A stretch of DNA of 64,000 nucleotides, taken from contig NZ_CP029192.1 in the NCBI RefSeq assembly GCF_008642315.1, forward strand, positions 8,866,001 through 8,930,000, in the 5' to 3' direction. The notes beneath the pieces were generated by a model. That model did not search any database. It saw only the letters and a list, made by a program, of their open reading frames with translations, and was not told the DNA's origin. This stretch comes from Streptomyces venezuelae. GTDB taxonomy: Bacteria; Actinomycetota; Actinomycetes; Streptomycetales; Streptomycetaceae. This document shows, piece after piece, positions 57,947 through 64,000 of the stretch; position 1 is the stretch's first letter, and each line of letters opens with the position of its first letter. Position numbers and translations under genes: made by a program.

Positions 57947-60900
57947 ATGCGGGGGCGGGAGGTCTGGACGCGGCGCAGGCTGTGGGTCGGCGTCGGCTGT
58001 GCCGCGCTGATCGTGCTGGCCGTCACGCTCCGCCGGGTCGTGGGGGAGCAGGGTGAACAAGCGCAGTACGACGGCCCCGCGTTCCTCGTGTCCGTGGTGG
58101 GCGTCATGGTGTCCGTCGCGGCACTGCTCGTCGACATCCTGCGTCGGCCCGACACGGCCCCGGAACCCGGTGTCCTGCTGCGGCAGACCGCTGACGCGCT
58201 CGCCGAGGCGGTACGGGTCCAATGGGCGCAGGAAGCGCGGCTGCGGCGGTTGCAGGATCCGACACCGCTCAACGTCCGCTGGAGGTGGGCCGACCGGCTG
58301 CTCGCGGACGACACACGGAACATCCGGCGCGGTCGCCCGGCGCCGGATCCCCGGCCGGCCGACAACTGTCTGGCATCGATCGCCACCGCCTTCGAGGAGG
58401 TGCCGTCCAGGCGCATGGTCGTGCTCGGAAGCCCCGGTTCGGGCAAGAGCGTGCTTGCGGTGTGCTGCACGCTCGACCTTCTGAGGGAGCGTACGTCCGG
58501 CACGGCGGTACCCGTGATCTTCCCTCTGGCGGCCTGGGGTCCGGGCACCACCTCGCTGCGTGCCTGGCTCATCGAGTGGCTCGTGGCGGAGTACCGGCCG
58601 CTGGCGGCCACCACCGACGGCACGGTACTGGCCGAGGCGCTGCTCGACGCCGGGCTGATCGCGCCTGTCCTCGACGGTTTCGACGAACTGCCCCCGGCGT
58701 TGTACGGCACCGCGATGCGCAGGCTCAACGCCGAGTTGGACGACGGCATGCCGGTGCTCGTCACCTCGCGGACCACCGCCTGGCGCTCCGCGGTCGCGTG
58801 CAGCGACGTGCTCACCGGCGCGGAAGTCCTTGAGCTGCTGCCGCTGGAGTTCGCCGAGGCGAAGTCGTATCTGGAGCGCACCGCACGTCCGTTGCGGGGG
58901 CCCGACGGTCGCCGTACGACGGTGTGGACCCCGGTCCTCGACTCCCTGGGGGAGGACTCGCGCAGCCCGGCACTGGACGCCTCTCAGCGGGGTTCGCGGA
59001 CCTCGGGTCTTGACTCGCCGCAGCAGGGCTCGCGCACCTCGGCAGGCGGTGCGCTCCTGCAGATCCTCAGCAACCCGCTCATGGTGACCCTGGCGCGCAC
59101 GGTGTACGGCGATGCGTCCCGCGACCCTCAAGAGCTCCTCGACGACCCCCGTTTCGCGACGACGGCCGAGATCGAGGAGCACCTCCTGGACGTGTTCGTA
59201 CCGGTCGCGTTCGGCGACGGGGCTGTTGATTCACGGTGCGATCCGCGGTGCGATTCACGGTGGCGTGCCGCGGACGCCGGACGCTGGCTTGCGTGGCTGG
59301 CGCGCGAGTTGGAGCGGCGGGACTCCAAGCGGCTCGCCTGGTGGGAGCTGTATCTCTGCGTGCCGCGAGTGCTGCGCCTTGTGGCGCCCGCCCTGCTCGC
59401 GCAGGCGCTCACGTTCGTGCTGGCCGTCCCCATCCTGCTCTCCAGTGTCGGAGGCGACGTCTTCGTCTTCGACGACAAGCCGTCGCTGGCAGCCAATCTG
59501 GTCGGCAACCTGGTCGGATTCGCCGGTGGCCTTGCTTTGCTCCTGCCTGTGTCGGTGGCGGGGCGCGGTGGTGGCCCTGCCCTTCCCCGGCGCGTGTCGG
59601 TGGCGCGGCGCGAAGGGCGTACGGCCCTGAACCGGCAGCTCACGGTCTGCATGGCGACGGCCGCCGCGGCCACCCTCGGGTACGGACTCACCGGAGGCTC
59701 CGTGCAGTTCGGGTTGCAGTTCGGCACGGTCACGGACGGCTGGGCGGCCGAGCTGTTCGGGGGCGCGGTCTTCGGCGTACTCATCGCCTTGTATTTCGGG
59801 GTCGCGGGGCTGGCCCGCCATGCGGTGCCGCTCGGGCTGCCCTGGGCGGGCAGCCCGAGCGGCCGGCTCGCGGCACGGGCCGGGAGTGGCCTCCTAGCCT
59901 TGGCCGGGCTCGTCATGGTCGAACCGTGGCTGCTCGGGCGCGGCCTCGGTACGTGGCCGACGGTGGCCGGGGCCCTGTGCTTCGCGGCGGCCCTGTGCCT
60001 GTGGGTGGCGGCGGGTCGCACCGGGGCGCGTACGGGCGTTTCCCACGCTCACACCAGTGAGGGTCGCATCGCCCGGCGTTTCGTGACCGGGCTCGTGCAC
60101 GGCTGGGCTGTGTGCCTGCTTGTCGGAGTGGCTGCGGGCGGAACGGTGGGTGCCGTCGCCTGCGCGTTCTCCGCGGTGGAGACATCGAGGGCGCCCGATC
60201 TGGACGGCGAGCGGCTCGGGGAGTGGGCGCACCGGGAGACACCGGACGGCGTCCGTACCGTCGAGTCCTCGACGGAGATCGCGGTCATCCTGGTGTACCC
60301 GCACGGGGGCGCCCGGCCGACGGCCTATCCGCACGGCAGCCGTCCGCCGAGTTGCGGCCGGAAGTGCGCATCGTTCGACACACCGGTGACCTTCCGCGTC
60401 GCCCAGGGCGACCTGCGCGTACTCGTCGACGGCAGTACCGCGGCCAACGCGGTGAACATGCTGCCGGAGCTCCCCGAGCAGTCCCGGATCTGGCTCGCCC
60501 AGAGTGCCGCCAGGCACCCGCTCGACCGGTTCCTGCTGCCCGGTGCCATGGGCGGAGTCCTGATCGCGCTGATCGGCGGCCCGGCGTCGGGCCTCTACCG
60601 TGCGCTGAGCACCCCCTCCGACCTGATCCGGGCAGCCAACCCGCAAGTCACCCTGCGAACGGACCGCATGGCGTCGCTGTCCCGTTCCGGAGTCGTGGCG
60701 GTCATGACGGGCGGGGTGTGTGTCGTCCTGGCCTGGGCGTTCGCGTCGCGGGGCGGGCTCGACCACGTCGCGGCGCAGATGTGGGTCCCGATGGGTACCG
60801 CCGCACTCGCGCTCACCGCGTGGGGACAACTGGCCGTTGCCCGTGCCTGGTTGGCGCTGACGGGGCGGCTGCCCTGGCGGATCATGACGTTCCTCGACGA

Positions 60901-61033
60901 GGCGCATCGCAGAGGGGTGCTGCGGCAGTCCGGCGCCCATTACGAGTTCCGTCACTTGCGTATGCAGCAGCGACTTGCTTCGTCCGCCGAGGAGTCGCGG
61001 GACGGGGATCGGGTTGCGGTGCCGATTGATTGA
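57947..61033 (+). CDS. Membrane NACHT-domain NTPase, 1,028 aa
   Basis: Two N-terminal helices (about 12-28 and 44-66) are followed by a short helical linker and a NACHT NTPase: P-loop GSPGSGKS at 161-168, PVIFPLAAWG, and the extended Walker B LDGFDELPP (242-250) with Asp-Glu, plus VLVTSRTTAW sensor 1. A QGSRTS repeat insertion lies near 340-368. From about residue 450 a membrane region with about eight helices is split by a polar domain with two cysteines (PPSCGRKCASF). The end is a helix with FRHLRMQQRL. STAND ATPases with membrane effectors are known in bacterial immunity; that role is inference. GGAGGGGG precedes the ATG. Confidence 0.9.
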   Translation: MRGREVWTRRRLWVGVGCAALIVLAVTLRRVVGEQGEQAQYDGPAFLVSVVGVMVSVAALLVDILRRPDTAPEPGVLLRQTADALAEAVRVQWAQEARLRRLQDPTPLNVRWRWADRLLADDTRNIRRGRPAPDPRPADNCLASIATAFEEVPSRRMVVLGSPGSGKSVLAVCCTLDLLRERTSGTAVPVIFPLAAWGPGTTSLRAWLIEWLVAEYRPLAATTDGTVLAEALLDAGLIAPVLDGFDELPPALYGTAMRRLNAELDDGMPVLVTSRTTAWRSAVACSDVLTGAEVLELLPLEFAEAKSYLERTARPLRGPDGRRTTVWTPVLDSLGEDSRSPALDASQRGSRTSGLDSPQQGSRTSAGGALLQILSNPLMVTLARTVYGDASRDPQELLDDPRFATTAEIEEHLLDVFVPVAFGDGAVDSRCDPRCDSRWRAADAGRWLAWLARELERRDSKRLAWWELYLCVPRVLRLVAPALLAQALTFVLAVPILLSSVGGDVFVFDDKPSLAANLVGNLVGFAGGLALLLPVSVAGRGGGPALPRRVSVARREGRTALNRQLTVCMATAAAATLGYGLTGGSVQFGLQFGTVTDGWAAELFGGAVFGVLIALYFGVAGLARHAVPLGLPWAGSPSGRLAARAGSGLLALAGLVMVEPWLLGRGLGTWPTVAGALCFAAALCLWVAAGRTGARTGVSHAHTSEGRIARRFVTGLVHGWAVCLLVGVAAGGTVGAVACAFSAVETSRAPDLDGERLGEWAHRETPDGVRTVESSTEIAVILVYPHGGARPTAYPHGSRPPSCGRKCASFDTPVTFRVAQGDLRVLVDGSTAANAVNMLPELPEQSRIWLAQSAARHPLDRFLLPGAMGGVLIALIGGPASGLYRALSTPSDLIRAANPQVTLRTDRMASLSRSGVVAVMTGGVCVVLAWAFASRGGLDHVAAQMWVPMGTAALALTAWGQLAVARAWLALTGRLPWRIMTFLDEAHRRGVLRQSGAHYEFRHLRMQQRLASSAEESRDGDRVAVPID

Positions 61034-61235
61034 CGGCTCGGGTCGAGTGTGGTGGGTTGGCTTGGATTAGTGGGGCTAGTGGGGCTGGCGCGGGTTGGTG
61101 GGGACGGTTTGGCCTGGTGGGGGTGGTCTGATCTGGTCCGACCGGGGTGGCGTGGTCTGGTTCGGCCGGGGGTGAGACGTCACCTCATTACGGCGTACGT
61201 TCTACTGTGGTCGCGGACCGAAGGGGGACGGAAGC
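61034..61235. other. Intergenic G/T-skewed repeats
   Basis: About 200 bases with G/T-rich plus strand, including imperfect GTGGGGCT(A/G) repeats at 61067-61090 and GGTCTG/GGTTCGG repeats. No gene. It ends in a slightly A/T-richer stretch before the MOSC gene. Confidence 0.5.
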
Positions 61236-62135
61236 ATGGCCAACGTCACGGATCTGATCTGCTATCCCGTCAAGGGGTGTGCCGGAACGTCGATGAGCGA
61301 TGCGCTCCTGACACCGGCGGGCCTTGCGCACGACCGTAGTTTCATGGTCATCAGCGAGGACGGAATCTTCCGCACACAGCGCCGGGATCCTCGCCTCGCC
61401 CTGATCCGGCCTGCCGTCAGTACCGACGGCACTCGGCTCACGCTCGACTCGGCCGACGGCACGGGCAGCTTCGGCACGCTGTGCGTCGACGTGACGACAT
61501 CCGCGCCGCGCCGTGACGTCGATCTGTTCGGCGCCGCCTTCCAGGGGATCGACCAGGGTGACGAAGCGGCGGCTTGGCTGTCGGAGGTGCTCGGCACCCC
61601 CAGCCGTCTGGTCCGCGTGCCGCCGGAGCACGACCGGGTCACCGACGGGTGGATCCCTGGCCGGTCCGGCTATGCCGACAGCGGTGCCGTGCACCTGCTG
61701 TCTCGTGCCTCCCTCACCCTCCTCAACCAGCGGATGGCCGAGCGCGGTGCGCCGACCCTGTCGATGAACCGCTTCCGCCCGAACATCGTCGTCGACGGGC
61801 ACGACGGTCATGGGGGCCAGGGGGAGGGGCATGAGGTCCGTGATCGCGACAGTGGCGGCGACTGGGCGGCCCTGCCGAACGCCGAGGATCGTGCACGCCG
61901 CGTCACCATAGGCGATGCCGAGTTGGGCTTTGCCAAGCTCGCGGTGCGCTGTGCCGTCACGCTGGTCGAGCAGGAGGCCGGAGAGAGGCGGGGGCCGGAG
62001 CCACTGCGCACACTCGCGAGTTACCGGCGGGCGGCGAGCGGCGGCGTGGTGTTCGGCGCGAAGTTCTCCGTGATCACGCCGGGGAAGCTCTCGGTCGGCG
62101 ACGAGGTGGTCGTCCAGGAGTGGGGCGACGCCTGA
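61236..62135 (+). CDS. MOSC-domain protein (YcbX-like), 299 aa
   Basis: N-terminal MOSC_N domain: VTDLICYPVKGCAGTSMSDALLTPAGLAHDRSFMVISEDG with a beta-barrel pattern, then the MOSC domain with SRASLTLLNQRM, LSMNRFRPNIVVDG and the conserved Cys segment FAKLAVRCAVTLVEQEAG. A Gly/His/Asp-rich insertion (about residues 189-211) separates the two parts of the MOSC domain. MOSC proteins handle molybdenum-cofactor sulfur or act in N-hydroxylated base reduction. GGGGAC is upstream of ATG 61236. Monocistronic. Confidence 0.93.
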   Translation: MANVTDLICYPVKGCAGTSMSDALLTPAGLAHDRSFMVISEDGIFRTQRRDPRLALIRPAVSTDGTRLTLDSADGTGSFGTLCVDVTTSAPRRDVDLFGAAFQGIDQGDEAAAWLSEVLGTPSRLVRVPPEHDRVTDGWIPGRSGYADSGAVHLLSRASLTLLNQRMAERGAPTLSMNRFRPNIVVDGHDGHGGQGEGHEVRDRDSGGDWAALPNAEDRARRVTIGDAELGFAKLAVRCAVTLVEQEAGERRGPEPLRTLASYRRAASGGVVFGAKFSVITPGKLSVGDEVVVQEWGDA

Positions 62136-62195
62136 CGGATTCCCCATTGCGGCCCGTTTTCGCGTAGGCGTCCGTCTCGCTAGACCGCTTGCGCG

Positions 62196-63134
62196 TCAGT
62201 CCGATAGTTCCGCTGGCCCCGGGAGTTCCGGTAGCCCCGATAGCCAGCCCAATTCGTGGGCCAGGGCATTGGCGACGGCGCGGACGCGGCGGTGCAGTGG
62301 GGACTGCTCGCGGGGGAGGACCAGGTGGATCGTCAGGCTGGGCGCGCCTCGCAGGGGTCGCCAGCGGAGACCGGCCGACAGCGCTGCGGCTGCGGCTTCT
62401 CCGGCCGGGGCGAGGGTGACGCCGTCGCGCAGATCGCGCTGAGACATGTCGTAAGAGACGGCGGGTGTGTGAAATCGGGGGCGTGGCCGGGTGTCCCGGA
62501 ACAGTGCGGACAGCTGATCGTGGATCACGGGGTTGGCTGCACGGTCCGGGAGTCGCAGCGGGTACGCGGCCGCGTCGGCGATCTCGATCTCCAAGTGCTC
62601 GACCAGCGGATGGTGCTGCGCCAGCTGGACCCCGATGCGTGCACGCCGCAGCAGGAACCGGCGCACGCCACGGCCCGGCTGTTCACCGCGGGTGATCCCG
62701 GCATCGATGCGGCCGTCGGCGACCGCGGGGGAGATTTCCGGTGTGGCCATCGGGACCGCGCCGACGTCGAGTCCGCTGTTGTCGCGAATCAGCCTGTCCA
62801 CCAGGGCCGGTGCCGTCTCGGCCCCGGCGCTGAGGCTGTATCCGATGCGGAGCGTGCCCAGTTCACCGGCCGCCGCGCCCCGGGCGGTGTCCCACGCCCT
62901 GTCCAGCGCCGCCAGCGCGGACGGCGCGGACTCCGCCAAAGCCGCACCGGCCGTGGTCAATACGACGCTACGCGTGTTGCGGACGAGTAAGGCCGTACCG
63001 AGTTCCGTCTCCAATCGACGCATGCGGGCGCTGAGGGCGGGCTGTGCGATACCGATGCGAGCGGCCGCGCGGGTGAAGTTCAACTCCTGCGCCAGCACGA
63101 GGAAGTAACACAGGCTCACGGTATCCGGTGCCAC
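62196..63134 (-). CDS. LysR-family transcriptional regulator, 312 aa
   Basis: N-terminal winged helix: LCYFLVLAQELNFTRAAARIGIAQPALSARMRRLETELGTALLVRNTRSVVLTTAGAAL, a canonical LTTR DNA-binding domain. The co-inducer domain starts LGTLRIGYSLSAGAETAPALV and continues to the C-terminus. GTG 63134 with GGAGGG upstream. It is divergent from the DUF1330 gene, with a T-N11-A type palindrome between them, so it probably autoregulates and controls that gene. Confidence 0.93.
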   Translation of the reverse strand: MAPDTVSLCYFLVLAQELNFTRAAARIGIAQPALSARMRRLETELGTALLVRNTRSVVLTTAGAALAESAPSALAALDRAWDTARGAAAGELGTLRIGYSLSAGAETAPALVDRLIRDNSGLDVGAVPMATPEISPAVADGRIDAGITRGEQPGRGVRRFLLRRARIGVQLAQHHPLVEHLEIEIADAAAYPLRLPDRAANPVIHDQLSALFRDTRPRPRFHTPAVSYDMSQRDLRDGVTLAPAGEAAAAALSAGLRWRPLRGAPSLTIHLVLPREQSPLHRRVRAVANALAHELGWLSGLPELPGPAELSD

Positions 63135-63232
63135 GATTCCCTCCCTGCCGATTGATAACGATCCGTTCTGAGGCTATCCCGAACCGGTCTTTCCCTCGAC
63201 TGCACCTCAAGTCCTAGCCTGCGCATGCCGGG

Positions 63233-63254
63233 ATTGATCGATCTGAATATCAAT
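63233..63254. promoter_or_regulatory. LysR-type box between the LysR and DUF1330 genes
   Basis: ATTGAT (63233-63238) and ATCAAT (63249-63254) form an inverted repeat separated by 10 bases, the usual T-N11-A layout of LysR binding sites. Lower G+C than the rest of the genome. Located between the divergent starts. Confidence 0.7.
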
Positions 63255-63293
63255 TCGAAGTCGGACGCGTCCGGCTGAGCACAGGAGGTTTCC

Positions 63294-63617
63294 ATGGCCA
63301 AGGGCTACTGGGTCAGTGTCTACCCCGCGATTTCCGACCCGGAGAGGCTGACTGCCTACGACGAGTTGGCCGGTCCGGCTGTCCGCGCCGGGGGTGGGCG
63401 CCTTCTGTCCCGCGGTGATCGAGTCGTCGCCCACGAGGCCGGAATCACGCAACGCGTCGTGCTGATCGAGTTCGACAACTTCGAACAGGCCGTCGCGGCG
63501 TACGAGAGCGAGGAATACCAGAAGGCGCTGATGGCCCTCCCCGCCGGCGTCGAGCGTGACTTCCGCATCATCGAGGAATCGAGGCACGGACTGACCGGCG
63601 GGGTCGGCGATCGCTGA
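63294..63617 (+). CDS. DUF1330 ferredoxin-fold protein, 107 aa
   Basis: A small alpha+beta protein: KGYWVSVYPAISDPERLTAYDELAGPAVRAGGGRLLSRGD, then RVVLIEFDNFEQAVAAYESEEYQKALMALPAGVERDFRIIEE, which are the DUF1330 signatures (GYW-, FxxFxxAxxxYxSxxYQ). Function is unknown; homologues are often paired with a LysR regulator as here. GGAGG is well placed before ATG 63294. Confidence 0.92.
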   Translation: MAKGYWVSVYPAISDPERLTAYDELAGPAVRAGGGRLLSRGDRVVAHEAGITQRVVLIEFDNFEQAVAAYESEEYQKALMALPAGVERDFRIIEESRHGLTGGVGDR

Positions 63618-63961
63618 GCACCACCCGTAAGTCCGACAGGTCGCTGCGGGAGAGAGCCCGTACGACTGGTTAGCCCATAGCGAGAGGGCTGAGTCCGGGC
63701 CGGTGGTGCCGGTGGCCGTGCTGGTGGCTGGTGCCGTTGTGTCCTGTTTGGTGTGGGTATATGGCTGTTTGGGTTCTTGAGGTGTGCTTGAGGGTGGGTG
63801 GGGGTGGGTGGGGGGTGTGGTTGAGGGTGGGTGGAAACCAGCTGCGCGGTTTTGTATTGACAGGGGTGGGGGGACCGGTTTGAATCTGGGTGCGGTTTCG
63901 GGGTTCGGCTGGGGGCGTGGTAGGTGCGTTCCGGGGGCCGGTGGTGGTGTGGGGGGGCGTT
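63618..63961. other. Strongly G/T-skewed leader with G-quadruplex motif
   Basis: About 340 bases whose plus strand is mostly G and T. It contains five G-runs of three or more joined by single T at 63792-63815, more runs to 63835, and another cluster at 63863-63873. The short frame in this region is repeats, not a protein. It leads into a SARP-type start. Confidence 0.6.
63857..63885 (+). promoter_or_regulatory. Candidate sigma-70-type promoter
   Basis: TTGACA (63857-63862) is a perfect -35 element, and TTGAAT (63880-63885) at 17-base spacing is a fair -10. It lies 77 bases before the GTG at 63962. Confidence 0.5.
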
Positions 63962-64000
63962 GTGGAGATTGAGGTGTTGGGCGCGCTGGCGGTGCGGGTG
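63962..64000 (+). CDS. Start of a SARP/AfsR-type transcriptional regulator (cut by window end)
   Basis: GTG 63962 opens VEIEVLGALAVRV, the characteristic first strand of the OmpR-like domain of SARP/BTAD regulators (LxFxVLGPLxVRx). A G7 run at 63951-63957 upstream of the GTG serves as ribosome-binding site. Only 13 codons are in the window, so the assignment rests on that pattern and the promoter upstream. Confidence 0.55.
   Translation, partial: MEIEVLGALAVRV

Noticed and set aside
63784..63972. A 62-residue Gly/Trp-rich plus-strand frame
   Set aside because: Encoded by the G-quadruplex repeat region; no ribosome-binding site and no protein character.
1..64000. tRNA, rRNA, intact IS element or prophage
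   Set aside because: No cloverleaf-like sequence, rRNA segment, transposase motif or phage structural gene was seen; an automated RNA and profile search would be needed to be sure.

Overview
The window looks like chromosome from a Streptomyces-like actinomycete. G+C is very high, third codon positions are almost all G/C, GTG starts are common, and the gene families are typical of the group: SARP/AfsR regulators, ANTAR proteins, PQQ-repeat Ser/Thr kinases, HxlR pairs, Endo H, DUF4344 and DUF6082. I saw no rRNA, tRNA, CRISPR array or intact insertion sequence. Most of the window is single genes and short operons; several broken genes mark old rearrangements.

Layout. 1-6.6 kb: a scarred region with two truncated genes meeting head to head near 2.1 kb, a pirin remnant, GNAT, SnoaL-like and a GT2 glycosyltransferase. 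6.6-16.1 kb: a lipoprotein metallopeptidase, small proteins, a reductase, an MscS channel, a divergent NmrA/HxlR pair, a GNAT-like gene and a broken ANTAR gene. 16.1-28.7 kb: a TPP enzyme, a GT-C-like membrane protein, a membrane cytochrome/molybdopterin oxidoreductase, a methyltransferase, two nucleotide-sugar-type glycosyltransferases, a two-component system, an NDP-sugar epimerase and secreted Endo H. 28.8-30.8 kb: an acyl-CoA dehydrogenase/oxidase.

30.9-33.6 kb holds the clearest specialised-metabolite locus: a cyclodipeptide synthase, a CYP121-like cytochrome P450 and a SAM methyltransferase in one operon. No cyclodipeptide oxidase or prenyltransferase gene is adjacent. The P450 shares the diagnostic C-terminus of mycocyclosin synthase but differs at an active-site position, so its reaction cannot be assumed. 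35.3-44.6 kb is a signalling block: two paralogous AfsK-like kinases with PQQ propellers, a membrane-anchored Pro-rich protein, and a divergent 1,119-residue AfsR-like regulator.

44.8-54.5 kb: membrane protein, a SUMF1-fold protein lacking the catalytic cysteines, a SpoIIE-type phosphatase/response regulator, a PAS-GAF-ANTAR protein, a second HxlR/oxidoreductase pair with a near-perfect operator palindrome, an L,D-transpeptidase, and an EF-hand protein whose leader has a phased TACGTA array and mutually exclusive hairpins. 54.5-57.6 kb is a second small biosynthetic operon: MfnB-type furan phosphate synthase, Zn alcohol dehydrogenase and methyltransferase, which suggests an undescribed furan metabolite. 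57.9-64 kb: a membrane NACHT NTPase (possible defence or signalling), MOSC protein, LysR/DUF1330 divergent pair, and a G-quadruplex-rich leader in front of a SARP-type regulator cut by the window edge.
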